The notes under the pieces were generated by a model. That model ran no database searches. It had not been told where the DNA came from and saw nothing but the letters and a program-made list of their open reading frames with translations. Of a stretch of 64,000 nucleotides of DNA, positions 26,654-34,640 are shown piece by piece. Source of the DNA: Chersky-267 sp963744115 (GTDB lineage Bacteria > Chloroflexota > Limnocylindria > Limnocylindrales > CSP1-4); assembly GCA_963744115.1 (NCBI GenBank), contig CAVUSI010000003.1, positions 1,240,001 through 1,304,000 of the forward strand, written 5' to 3'. The first letter of the stretch is position 1. Each line of letters begins with the position of its first letter. The position numbers were made by a program, and so were the translations under genes.

Positions 26654-28193
26654 AGGATCCGTCGACCAGCGCCTTCGGCGTGACCACGACCGGGATGCTC
26701 GGCACGTCGCGACCGGTCGATGACATGGCTCCCTCGACGAGGTTCGCCAGGTCGACGTCCAGCGTCCAGGCCCCGGCGTCGGGCGGAGCGACCAGCGGCA
26801 CGACCAGCTGGGCACTGTGGCCCGGTGCGATCTCGGCGGGGACCTGGGCTGCCGGGACGACGTCGCCGAGCGCCGAGCGCCAGGTGAGCACCAGATGCGT
26901 CTGGGTGGCCGGGACCACCGGTCGCGATCCCTCGGTCGGGACCAGCGGGGTGCGCCAATCGACCGTCCCGACGTTCGCGACGGTCACCTTCAACGAGAAG
27001 GCCTGGCCGGTGACGACGGCTGCCCGCTTCGGCGCGACGAACGTCGCGGCGTACGGTGCGACGACCTCGACGGTCATCGTCTTGAAGGATCGGGCGACCG
27101 TCCGGTGGCCGATCTCGGCCAACCCGAGCGTCACTCGGTAGCGACCGGGCACGGTCGGGACCGGCAGGCTCGCCGAGAAGCCGTGCCGCCCGGCGCGGTC
27201 GGGATCGGAGGCGGTGGCGGCCTCGACCGGTATCGGCGGGAGGATCGCGCTTGGCGAGCGAGCGGTGTCGAAGACCACCCGGGAGCGGGTCGAGGCCGGC
27301 GCGGGCGGGGGCACGATCGGCACCCAGTGCGCGACGACGCGGTGGGCGGCGGGCGCCGGGAAGCCCTCCGTGATCGCCAGGCCGACCTGGACGCGGATCG
27401 TCGAGCCGGCGACGGGGGCGCCGCTGAGCCGCGGCCCGGTCAGTCGGTAGGCGCGGTCGGTCAGGGGTGCCGTCTGCGGATGGTTCCGGGCCGGCGTCGC
27501 GGCCGCCATGACCTTGCCGTCCTCGATGGTCGCGAAGCGGTGCAGCGCCTTGACGCTGATCCACTCGCCCGGGTAGTCGCCGTCGGCCAGCGGGTCCATC
27601 AGCCAGACGCGGCCGTGGACCCGGTCGTACGTCTGGATGTAGACGGCATGGCTGGTGTTGCGGCGGTTCGCGAACGCTCGACCCCACCGGGTGTAGTGGG
27701 CCGGAAGGTCCCGGTACTCGCCGATCAGGACGGCGCCGCCGCCGTGCTCGAGACGATCGAGCAGCTGCCACCAGGCCATCGTGTCGCCGTAGCCCGGGGA
27801 GAACGGGATATGGATCCCGGTCACGGCGGCGATCCCGCGCGACAGGTCGTACAGGCTCGAGCCGCCCTTCTTGTCGTGGGATGCGCGGCGAAGGACGCTT
27901 TGGCTGACGCGCACCGCGCCGTGGGTCCACTTGTCGAGGAGCATCTCGCCGGCCGCCCAGACGCAGTTCTTCTTCATCTGCCAGACGCGCTGGGGGGTGT
28001 ACTCCCCGGTGATGGCGCTGGCGCGCCAGGCGGCCTCGGCGGGTCGCGCGGGGACGACGCTCAGCAGGCCGGCGCAGATGGCGACGGCCACGAGGAGGCG
28101 TACCAGCGGGCGCCGCAGGCGCGCGCCCGGGCCGGGCGGCCGAGGACGGTCGTCGCGGGCGTGTCGATCGAGTGAGGCAGCATCCTGGGGCAC
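26652..28193 (-). CDS. secreted C39-like cysteine-peptidase-fold protein with CARDB-like C-terminus
   Basis: A 513-residue exported protein. A basic N-terminus and hydrophobic segment (LVRLLVAVAICAGLLSVV, residues about 30-47) end in an AEA cleavage site. Residues 70-210 look like the papain-fold C39-like domain, with candidate catalytic Cys77 (KKNCVWAAGEML), His182 (NTSHAVYI) and Asp200 (LMDPLADG). The C-terminal 280 residues are beta-rich with a repeated FSLKVTVANVGTVDW / HSAQLVVPLV pattern, like CARDB or Ig-type adhesion domains. It could be a peptidase, an amidase or a binding protein at the cell surface. The start is GTG, with CACGAT 6 nt upstream. Confidence 0.7.
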   Translation of the reverse strand: MPQDAASLDRHARDDRPRPPGPGARLRRPLVRLLVAVAICAGLLSVVPARPAEAAWRASAITGEYTPQRVWQMKKNCVWAAGEMLLDKWTHGAVRVSQSVLRRASHDKKGGSSLYDLSRGIAAVTGIHIPFSPGYGDTMAWWQLLDRLEHGGGAVLIGEYRDLPAHYTRWGRAFANRRNTSHAVYIQTYDRVHGRVWLMDPLADGDYPGEWISVKALHRFATIEDGKVMAAATPARNHPQTAPLTDRAYRLTGPRLSGAPVAGSTIRVQVGLAITEGFPAPAAHRVVAHWVPIVPPPAPASTRSRVVFDTARSPSAILPPIPVEAATASDPDRAGRHGFSASLPVPTVPGRYRVTLGLAEIGHRTVARSFKTMTVEVVAPYAATFVAPKRAAVVTGQAFSLKVTVANVGTVDWRTPLVPTEGSRPVVPATQTHLVLTWRSALGDVVPAAQVPAEIAPGHSAQLVVPLVAPPDAGAWTLDVDLANLVEGAMSSTGRDVPSIPVVVTPKALVDGS

Positions 28194-28199
28194 CGGCCG

Positions 28200-28205
28200 A
28201 TCGTG
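28200..28205 (-). promoter_or_regulatory. CACGAT, weak leaderless-type -10 for the C39-like gene
   Basis: CACGAT on the minus strand lies 6 nt before the GTG at 28193. It differs from TANNNT at position 1, so the call is weak. Confidence 0.3.
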
Positions 28206-28290
28206 TCAGGAGACGAACGGTCTTCCCATCGCCCGTCTGGTCGGTTCGAGACCGTACGTTCGGCCCATGCGGACCGGCCCCCCGACCGGC

Positions 28291-28506
28291 TCAGCACGGG
28301 TGATCGGCCGCGGTCCGCCGCTCCGCTGGGGTCGGTCCGCCGGCGACGTGGATGCCGACGCTGATGAGCTGACGGCCCAGCCAGGCCCTGGGCCCGGCGC
28401 GCTTGGCGCCCGCCCGGCTCTCCCCGGCGAGCCGCTCCGCGCGAGCCCGGTCGTGGTCCGCGGCGATCCGCCGGGTGACCACGAACAGGTCCAAGTCGGG
28501 TTGCAT
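28291..28506 (-). CDS. small hypothetical protein downstream of the ArsR-type regulator
   Basis: A 71-residue basic protein (begins MQPDLDLFVVTRRIAADHD) with an Arg/Ala-rich helix and a terminal LGRQLISVGIHVAG amphipathic segment. The ATG at 28506 has AGGAGGG 6 nt upstream. A second in-frame ATG at 28554 would add 16 residues and overlaps the TGTTAGAT element. Small proteins of this type, with a conserved LG..LI..G stretch, are common in high-GC genomes but have no assigned function. It may be co-regulated with the upstream regulator. Confidence 0.5.
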   Translation of the reverse strand: MQPDLDLFVVTRRIAADHDRARAERLAGESRAGAKRAGPRAWLGRQLISVGIHVAGGPTPAERRTAADHPC

Positions 28507-28551
28507 CGATGTCCCTCCTGTGCTACTCACTTCGTCCTCCTGTAAGTCATT

Positions 28552-28560
28552 CATCTAACA
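28552..28560 (-). promoter_or_regulatory. TGTTAGATG element before the small gene
   Basis: The minus-strand TGTTAGAT here is identical over eight bases to one at 29761-29768 in the regulator promoter. It could be an extended -10 (TG-n-TAGAT) or a regulator half-site. Confidence 0.35.
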
Positions 28561-28611
28561 CGAGGGCCGAAGGACGGCTGCGACCGATCGGTCGCAGCCT
28601 GGGTCCGGCGG

Positions 28612-29724
28612 TCAGGCGAGCAGGTAGTCGATCAGACCGGCTCCGTTCGCCTCGATCGTGCCCCGCCGAAGGCTGTAATAGGACAGCCCGCCTTCCTCGG
28701 TCAGCGTCACCAGGCCGGCGGCGCGGAGGAGGGCGAGATGATGCTTGATGGTCGGCTTCGAGAGATCGAGCGCCGAGGCGATCTCGGTGAGGTAGTGGTC
28801 CCGGCTCACGAGCAGTCGAAGGATCCGCAGCCGGGTCTCGTCGCCCAGGGCGCGGTGGAGTCGGACGACCGCCGCGGGCGGCGCCAGCGGATCCCCGCCG
28901 TCGAGGGCCTCGTCGGCGATCGGATAGCCGAACATCCGCCAGTCATCCCCGCCGAACACGAAGTTGTACGGACGGGCGAAGTACGACGGCGCCAGGATCA
29001 CCCGGCGGACGCCGGGCTCGGCGAGCCAGCGGATGCCGCCCGTCGTCGCCTCGATGAGGTCCGTCGGCGGGAGCGTGGCGATCGCCCGGGCGCGGCCGTC
29101 GTGATCGTGCCGGATCATCGCCGCGATCCGCGGTTCGATGGCACGGTAGAGCGGCAGCCACTCCGTCAGGACCCGGCGCGCGGGCTCGATGATCGAATCC
29201 GGGTCGCGATAGATCCGGGCGATCCGGGCCAGCTTCTCCTCGGGGTAGGAGTGACCGAGGATCGTGAGCAGCTCGCGGACCGCGGCCTCGTCGCCGGCCA
29301 TCGCCTGCTCGGTCAGGGCCTTCCGGTCCGGATCGCGCAGGTCGTGGGCGACGATCGTCCGGATGATCGTGGCGTCGTCCAGCCCGTGGATCAGCTCGAC
29401 GAAATCGGCGGCATCGCGGACGTCCGGCCGATCGACCGCGAGTCCGGTGAGGACGACGCACAGCTCGGCCTCGACGTCGAGGTCGTCCCCGGTCTTCGCC
29501 CGGAGCTGCTTCTTCGACTCGGTCAGCCAGGTCCGATCCGCCGCGGGCAGGTCCTCGGTCGATCCGACATCGTCCGACAGGCCGAACAGGAAGTCGTAGA
29601 GCGTCCGGACGTCGAACTCCACGTCGTACGACGATGGATCCCCCCGGGAGAAGTCCCGGACGATCGCCCGGGAGGCGGGGGCGGGCGCGTCGGCGGCGCG
29701 ATTGCGGGCGGGGCTGCGAACCAT
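28612..29724 (-). CDS. ArsR-type winged-helix transcriptional regulator with large N-terminal domain
   Basis: A 370-residue regulator. The C-terminal 90 residues are an ArsR-type winged helix (VVRLHRALGDETRLRILRLL, HYLTEIASALDLSKPTIKHHLALLRAAGLV, then a wing with GGLSYYSLR). The N-terminal 260 residues form an alpha-helical domain like those in DUF5937-type ArsR proteins, and probably bind a ligand. There are no metal-binding CVC or similar motifs, so it is unlikely to sense arsenic. The ATG at 29724 lies 17 bp from a CTAACA-GG-TGTTAG palindrome, suggesting autorepression. It is divergent from the M16 peptidase operon. Confidence 0.85.
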   Translation of the reverse strand: MVRSPARNRAADAPAPASRAIVRDFSRGDPSSYDVEFDVRTLYDFLFGLSDDVGSTEDLPAADRTWLTESKKQLRAKTGDDLDVEAELCVVLTGLAVDRPDVRDAADFVELIHGLDDATIIRTIVAHDLRDPDRKALTEQAMAGDEAAVRELLTILGHSYPEEKLARIARIYRDPDSIIEPARRVLTEWLPLYRAIEPRIAAMIRHDHDGRARAIATLPPTDLIEATTGGIRWLAEPGVRRVILAPSYFARPYNFVFGGDDWRMFGYPIADEALDGGDPLAPPAAVVRLHRALGDETRLRILRLLVSRDHYLTEIASALDLSKPTIKHHLALLRAAGLVTLTEEGGLSYYSLRRGTIEANGAGLIDYLLA

Positions 29725-29740
29725 CGGACTCGAGCGTCTC

Positions 29741-29768
29741 CTAACAGGTGTTAGACAACAATCTAACA
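29741..29768. promoter_or_regulatory. operator-like triple half-site between regulator and M16 operon
   Basis: CTAACA-GG-TGTTAG (29741-29754) is a perfect palindrome. A third half-site TCTAACA lies at 29762-29768. On the minus strand the third site contains TGTTAGATT, an extended -10, placing the palindrome at the start of regulator transcription. On the plus side it is upstream of the peptidase promoter. Confidence 0.55.
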
Positions 29769-29792
29769 TGGACGCGGCCGGTGTCAAGACCC

Positions 29793-29823
29793 TTGGCACG
29801 CCGTCGGTCGCGGCTGCTACGAT
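29793..29823 (+). promoter_or_regulatory. promoter of the M16 operon (TTGGCA / TACGAT), leaderless type
   Basis: TTGGCA at 29793-29798 and TACGAT at 29818-29823 are 19 nt apart. TACGAT is 7 nt before the ATG at 29831, and no ribosome-binding site is seen. Confidence 0.5.
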
Positions 29824-29830
29824 CGGCACG

Positions 29831-31207
29831 ATGTCGATCCCGGTCGTCACCTTCACCGACGAGCGTCTCGCCAACGGCCTCCGCCTGATCATCGCCGAGG
29901 ATCACCTCGCCCCGGTGGTCGCGGTGAACGTGTGGTACGGCGTCGGGTCGAAGCACGAGGTCACCGGCAAGACCGGCTTCGCCCACCTCTTCGAGCATGT
30001 GATGTTCCAGGGCAGCCGGCATGTCGGCAAGGCCGAGCACATCGCGCTGGTCCAGGCGGCCGGCGGGACGATGAACGGCACGACCTGGCTCGATCGGACG
30101 AACTACTTCGAGACGATGCCGTCGCACCAGCTCGAGCTGGCCCTGTGGCTCGAGGCGGACCGGATGGGGACGCTCCTGGATGCCTTGTCCCAGGAGAACC
30201 TCGACAACCAGCGCGAGGTCGTCAAGAACGAGAAGCGCTGGTCGTACGACAACCGACCGTACGGCAGCTGGTCGGAGAAGCTCCAGGCGCATCTGTATCC
30301 GGCGGAGCACCCATACCACCACCCGACGATCGGGTCGATGGCGGATCTCGACGCGGCCTCGGTCGAGGACGTCTCGGACTTCTTCCGGACCTACTACGCG
30401 CCGAACAACGCCGTGATCTCGCTGGTCGGTGATGTCGACCCGGCCGCCGCCCGAGCGTGGACGGAGCGGTACTTCGGGCGGATCCCCCCGAACCCGGACA
30501 TCCCGCCGCTCGGGGATGTCAGCCTCCCGCCGATCCTGGGAGAGGAACGGCGGGAGGTCGTCGAGGACAGGGTCCCACTGCCCAGGATCTTCTTCGGATT
30601 CCGGGCGCCTCAGCTCGGGGACGAGCGTCTCGATGCCATCGATGTGGCGACCCAGGTCCTGGCCGGTGGCAAGGGCAGCCGGCTCCATCGCCGTTTGGTC
30701 CGCGATGAGCGGATCGCCCAGGACGTGGTCGCGTTCAGCCTGGGATTCGTCGCCGGCGCATCGATCTGGGCCGGCTGGGCGACGGTCCGCCCCGGCGTCC
30801 CGGTGGAGCGGGTCGAGGCCGTCTTCCTCGAGGAGCTCGATCGGCTCGTCCACGAACCGGTCACCGATGACGAGCTGGCCCGGGCCATGGCGTTGATCGA
30901 GACCGAGGAGCTCGGCGCCCTCCAGCGGGTGGAGGAACGGGCGGATCGCCTGTCGATGTATGCCTGCCTGTTCGACGACCCGGACCTCATCAACCGGATG
31001 CTGGGACGGATGCTGGCGGTCACCCCGGCGGCGATCCAGGCTGTCGCGGGCGAGGTCTTCCGGGCGGATAACCGGGTGATCATGACCTACGTTCCGGCGC
31101 TCCCGCCCGTCGACGCGGTGCCGGCCGAGGAGACGCCCGGTCCGCTCGATGCGGAAGACGGGGTCGACGGCGACGATGAAGCCATCGACGGGGAGGCGGT
31201 CGCGTGA
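29831..31207 (+). CDS. M16-family zinc metallopeptidase (catalytic subunit)
   Basis: A 458-residue pitrilysin-type peptidase. The inverted zinc motif HLFEH gives His52, Glu55 and His56, and the third ligand lies in the NLDNQREVVKNE helix. The second half (residues 240-420) is the inactive M16_C domain. The family degrades peptides; bacterial heterodimers resemble the mitochondrial processing peptidase. The partner gene overlaps by four bases. An in-frame ATG at 29768 would add 21 residues, but the TACGAT element favours 29831. The tail after residue 430 is acidic and probably disordered. Confidence 0.92.
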   Translation: MSIPVVTFTDERLANGLRLIIAEDHLAPVVAVNVWYGVGSKHEVTGKTGFAHLFEHVMFQGSRHVGKAEHIALVQAAGGTMNGTTWLDRTNYFETMPSHQLELALWLEADRMGTLLDALSQENLDNQREVVKNEKRWSYDNRPYGSWSEKLQAHLYPAEHPYHHPTIGSMADLDAASVEDVSDFFRTYYAPNNAVISLVGDVDPAAARAWTERYFGRIPPNPDIPPLGDVSLPPILGEERREVVEDRVPLPRIFFGFRAPQLGDERLDAIDVATQVLAGGKGSRLHRRLVRDERIAQDVVAFSLGFVAGASIWAGWATVRPGVPVERVEAVFLEELDRLVHEPVTDDELARAMALIETEELGALQRVEERADRLSMYACLFDDPDLINRMLGRMLAVTPAAIQAVAGEVFRADNRVIMTYVPALPPVDAVPAEETPGPLDAEDGVDGDDEAIDGEAVA

Positions 31208-32601
31208 CGGACGCGGTCGACCCGATCGTCGAGGCGACCCGGCCCACGCCTGGTCATCCCCGGCCATACCAGTTCCCGACGTTCGAGCGGGCACGGCTGG
31301 CCAACGGCCTCGAGGTGCTGACCGTCCATCTGCCCGGCCGACCCCTGATCAGCGCCCAGCTCCTGCTCCGGAACGGCGCCGCCGACGAGCCCTCCGCCGA
31401 GGGCGGAGCCACCGTGCTGTCCGCCCGCGCGCTGACCGAGGGGACGGAGCGCTACGACGCGATCGCGCTGGTCGAGGCGACCGAGCGACTCGGCGCGTCG
31501 CTCCACGCCGACGCCAGCTGGGACGCCTACTCGGTCGGGGTCGAAGTCCCCGCGTCCCGTCTGGGTCCCGCCCTCGAGCTGCTGGGCGAGGTGGTCGCCC
31601 ATCCGACGTTCCCGGATGCCGAGGTCGAACGGATCCGCGACGAGCGCCTCAACGACATCCTGCAGGCCAGGGCCGATGCCCGACGACGGGTCGAGGAGGC
31701 GTTCAACGCCACGATCTACCGGGAGGACTCCCCGTATCACCGACCGTCCGGTGGGACCCGCGAGACGGTCGAGCCGCTCGATCGCGCCGGTCTCGCTCGG
31801 GCCTGGACGCGGGGCGTCGATCCCGCCCGGATGACGATGATCGTGGCCGGCGACCTCGACGGGGTCGAACCGGTCCGGCTCGTCGAGCAGCTCATGGCCG
31901 ATCGCCCGCGGGCCGATGGCGCGCAGACACCCGGTCCGATCAGGGCCGAGCCGTCGCCGGGCGGCCGGCGACTGCGGCTTGTCGACAAGCCCGGGGCACC
32001 CCAGACGGAGATCCGCGTCGGGCACGTCGGCGTGCCTCGCCGCATCCCCGACTTCCACGCCTTGTCGGTCCTCGGGGCCATCCTGGGCGGTCTGTTCAAC
32101 TCCAGGCTCAACATGAAGCTGCGCGAGGAGAAGGGCTATACCTACGGAGCCCACGCCGGGTGGGACCTGCGTCGGGCGGCCGGCCCGTTCGCCGCCCGGG
32201 CGGCCGTCAACACGGAGGTCACGGCCGCGGCGCTGGGCGATCTCCTCGCTGAGCTCGAGCGGATCCGTTCGGAGCGGGTCACGCCGGCCGAGCTACGGGC
32301 GGCCCGCGACTACCTGATCGGTGTCTTCCCGCTCCGGTTCGAGACCCCTGGACCGATCGTCCAGGCCCTGTCCGGGATGATCGTCCACGATCTGCCCGAC
32401 GACGAGCTGGCGACCTATCGCGACCGGATCGACGCGGTGAGCGTCGATGACGTCCTGGCTGCGGCCCGCGCGCACGTCGACGTCGAGGGGGCGGTCGCCG
32501 TGCTGGTCGGCGACGCGGCGATCATCGCCGCGAGCGTCGGGACCGTCGGATTCGGCCCGGCCGAGGTCATCCGCGACGACGAGGCCCCGACCGAGGGCTG
32601 A
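31204..32601 (+). CDS. M16-family peptidase-like protein, non-catalytic subunit
   Basis: A 465-residue M16 homologue whose N-terminal domain keeps the fold (LANGLEVLTVHLPGRPLISAQLLL) but has no HxxEH. The corresponding place reads ATVLSARALTEGT. The conserved R/Y pair region (SRLNMKLREEKGYTYGAHAG) that shapes the substrate pocket in the non-catalytic partner is present. It is therefore the likely alpha-type subunit for the peptidase at 29831. The GTG start overlaps that gene's stop (GTGA). Confidence 0.92.
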   Translation: MTDAVDPIVEATRPTPGHPRPYQFPTFERARLANGLEVLTVHLPGRPLISAQLLLRNGAADEPSAEGGATVLSARALTEGTERYDAIALVEATERLGASLHADASWDAYSVGVEVPASRLGPALELLGEVVAHPTFPDAEVERIRDERLNDILQARADARRRVEEAFNATIYREDSPYHRPSGGTRETVEPLDRAGLARAWTRGVDPARMTMIVAGDLDGVEPVRLVEQLMADRPRADGAQTPGPIRAEPSPGGRRLRLVDKPGAPQTEIRVGHVGVPRRIPDFHALSVLGAILGGLFNSRLNMKLREEKGYTYGAHAGWDLRRAAGPFAARAAVNTEVTAAALGDLLAELERIRSERVTPAELRAARDYLIGVFPLRFETPGPIVQALSGMIVHDLPDDELATYRDRIDAVSVDDVLAAARAHVDVEGAVAVLVGDAAIIAASVGTVGFGPAEVIRDDEAPTEG

Positions 32602-32708
32602 TCGCCGGATCCACGCGCGAGCGCTGAAACCTTCCTGCCCGGTCATGTCTCGGGGGAGTTGAGCGGCACAGACCGCATGACGATGACCGAACGGAAGGGG
32701 CTGGATCC

Positions 32709-33128
32709 GTGGATGGCAAGAATTGGCTCAAGGTGGTCGGGGCGGGTGGCGTGGCCGTCCTGATGATCTCCGGCGTCGCGCTCGGCGCGGACGCGATCAT
32801 GCACACGCCGGGGGCGCCTGCAGCGCCGATGATCCTGGCCGCCGACGAGAATGTCGCTCCGACCGAGACGCCGGAAGCGACCGGCGGGGACCAGCTCGCC
32901 GAGCCGACCGAGACCGCTGAGCCGACCGAGACCGCCGAGCCGACCAAGGCGCCGGAGCATGCGACCAAGCCAGCCACGGCGAATGCGCCGAAGAAGACCG
33001 AGCACCCGAAGACGACCGCGACCCGGACCCAGACCGGCCACGACGCGTCGAATGACGACAACGGCCACGATGACAACGGCGGATCCGGTGGCAACGGTGG
33101 CTCCGACGACAGCGGCGGCGACGACTGA
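32709..33128 (+). CDS. secreted low-complexity protein
   Basis: A 139-residue protein. An N-terminal hydrophobic helix (VVGAGGVAVLMISGVALGA, residues 8-27) is a signal anchor or cleavable signal peptide. The rest is low-complexity: EPTETA repeats, then Lys/Thr, then Asp/Gly/Asn-rich (DDNGHDDNGGSGG). No fold is recognisable. Its composition closely resembles the tail of the anti-sigma-like protein at 33854, two genes downstream, so the two may act together in the wall. The GTG has GGAAGGGG 7-8 nt upstream. Confidence 0.65.
   Translation: MDGKNWLKVVGAGGVAVLMISGVALGADAIMHTPGAPAAPMILAADENVAPTETPEATGGDQLAEPTETAEPTETAEPTKAPEHATKPATANAPKKTEHPKTTATRTQTGHDASNDDNGHDDNGGSGGNGGSDDSGGDD
32901..32948 (+). 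repeat. 18-bp tandem repeat (GAGCCGACCGAGACCGCY)
   Basis: Two and a third copies in a row, coding EPTETA units inside the secreted protein. Confidence 0.75.
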
Positions 33129-33248
33129 CCGACCGGCGGGTCCCTGACCTGACCATCGGACCCGCGACGAAGGGTTGGACCTCATGCATCATCGGACCGG
33201 CACGGGTCGGTCGCAAGGTCGGACCTGGAACGCCACTGGCGAGGGACG

Positions 33249-33857
33249 ATCACGAACCAGACAGCAGCCGAGGAACGCCTCGACCGACCGCCCGCGGATG
33301 ACGATGTCCGGCGGGCGGTCGAGGCTGTCCTGGCCGGGGATCGCGACGCCTTCCGGATCCTCGTCGAGCGGGAATCGGCTTCGGTCGTGCGGACCTGTCA
33401 TCGCGTCCTGGGCGATCTCCACGAGGCCGAGGACGCCGCACAGGAGACCTTCGTGATCGCCTATCGCTCGCTGGCGGGCTGGCGCGGCGAGGGTTCGTTC
33501 GGTGCGTGGCTCGGCCGGATCGCCGTCCGCAACGCCGTCCGGCGGGCGAAGGCCCGTCGACCGGTGACACGGATGGACCCGACGGATCCTGATCGTGGCC
33601 TGGGGTCGGCCGCGGGCGGTGGGGCGGATCCGGCAGTCGTCGCCCTGCGCGCGGAACACGCCGACGAGTTGCGGCGCGCCGTCGGTCGGCTGGACGAGCC
33701 CTATCGCGAGACGGTCATGCTCCGGTTCTACGGGCAGCTCTCGCTGGCCGAGATCGCGACCGAGACCGACCGACCGATCGGCACCGTGAAGACCCATCTG
33801 TTCCGCGGGCTGGCTCGGCTCCGGGCGACGATGACCGCGGACGAGACCCGACGATGA
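33249..33857 (+). CDS. ECF-type RNA polymerase sigma factor, start codon non-canonical
   Basis: About 202 residues. Region 2 runs from VRRAVEAVLAGDRDAFRILV through LHEAEDAAQETFVIAYRSL and WLGRIAVRNAVRRAK. Region 4 has LDEPYRETVMLRFYGQLSLAEIA and PIGTVKTHLFRGLARL. The homology plainly begins upstream of the first possible GTG (33387), which would cut region 2 in half. In that frame, back to a stop at 33150, there is no ATG, GTG or TTG. ATC at 33249 or ACG at 33246/33252, close to GAGGG at 33241-33245, are the only sensible starts unless a base has been lost. The TGA overlaps the next ATG, giving a sigma/anti-sigma operon. Confidence 0.82.
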   Translation: MTNQTAAEERLDRPPADDDVRRAVEAVLAGDRDAFRILVERESASVVRTCHRVLGDLHEAEDAAQETFVIAYRSLAGWRGEGSFGAWLGRIAVRNAVRRAKARRPVTRMDPTDPDRGLGSAAGGGADPAVVALRAEHADELRRAVGRLDEPYRETVMLRFYGQLSLAEIATETDRPIGTVKTHLFRGLARLRATMTADETRR

Positions 33858-34606
33858 CCGGACCGTTCCACCCGAGCGAGCTGTCGGACGCGGACGGCGG
33901 CGGTCCGACGACCACCGAGCTGGCGGACGCGCTGACGGTCGCTCGGGATCTCGAGGCGAACCTCGCGGCAGGCGACGTCCACCCGTCGGCGACGTTCGTC
34001 GACCGGGTCATGGGCGCCGTCGCCCTCGAGCCGCTGCCGCAGCCGGCGATCGCGGCCGGGACCGCGCTGCGGGGCGGGCGGCTCGGCGCGATGGCGGCCG
34101 CCCTGGCCGATAGCTGGCGGGTGGCCTTCAGCGGCGGCCGGCCGTTCGCCGTGCGGGCCCAGGCGGCGGCCTTCGTCCTGATCGTCGTCGTGGCGATGGG
34201 CTCGCTCGGCGGGATCGCGGCGGTGGGTGCCGTGCGACTCCTCCAACCGGCGCCGAGCCAGGTGGCGTCGCCTCCGCCGAGCGTCCCCGTGGTGACCGCG
34301 CCCCAGCCCGACCGGAACCCCTCGATCGAGCCGTCCGACCGGACCGGCCCGACCGCGACACCGAAACCGACCGACAGCGAAGAGCCGGAGGCATCCGAAG
34401 AGCCGAGCGAGACCCCCGAGGCGACCGAGACGGACAAGTCGAGCGGCGACGGCCGCGGCACCCAGACACCGCGGCCGAACCGCACCCCGAGGCCGTCCGA
34501 GACCGACGACCACGGCGGCGGCGACGGCAGCGGGGGCGGCGGTCGTGGCGGTAGTGGTGGTGGCGGCGAGCCGACCGAGGATCCGGGATCATCGGGCGAC
34601 CCGTAA
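33854..34606 (+). CDS. putative membrane-anchored anti-sigma factor with low-complexity extracellular tail
   Basis: A 250-residue single-pass protein. Residues 1-85 are cytoplasmic and helical; one membrane helix lies near 100-125 (FVLIVVVAMGSLGGIAAVGAV); the remaining half is a Pro/Thr/Glu stretch ending in Gly/Ser/Asp repeats. Position directly after a sigma gene with ATGA overlap and this topology indicate the partner anti-sigma factor. No zinc HxxxCxxC motif is present, so it is not a classical ZAS anti-sigma. The tail resembles the secreted protein at 32709. Confidence 0.68.
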   Translation: MTGPFHPSELSDADGGGPTTTELADALTVARDLEANLAAGDVHPSATFVDRVMGAVALEPLPQPAIAAGTALRGGRLGAMAAALADSWRVAFSGGRPFAVRAQAAAFVLIVVVAMGSLGGIAAVGAVRLLQPAPSQVASPPPSVPVVTAPQPDRNPSIEPSDRTGPTATPKPTDSEEPEASEEPSETPEATETDKSSGDGRGTQTPRPNRTPRPSETDDHGGGDGSGGGGRGGSGGGGEPTEDPGSSGDP

Positions 34607-34628
34607 CCCCACCCGGGTCCCGAGGCGC

Positions 34629-34634
34629 TACGCT
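34629..34634 (+). promoter_or_regulatory. TACGCT -10 element, leaderless type
   Basis: TACGCT lies 6 nt before the ATG at 34641, with no ribosome-binding site between. Confidence 0.45.
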
Positions 34635-34640
34635 CCTGGG

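Noticed and set aside
32567..33185. Overlapping minus-strand frames opposite the secreted low-complexity protein
   Set aside because: Their Gly/Val/Ser repetition is the mirror of the Glu-Pro-Thr coding repeat. No start signal is seen.
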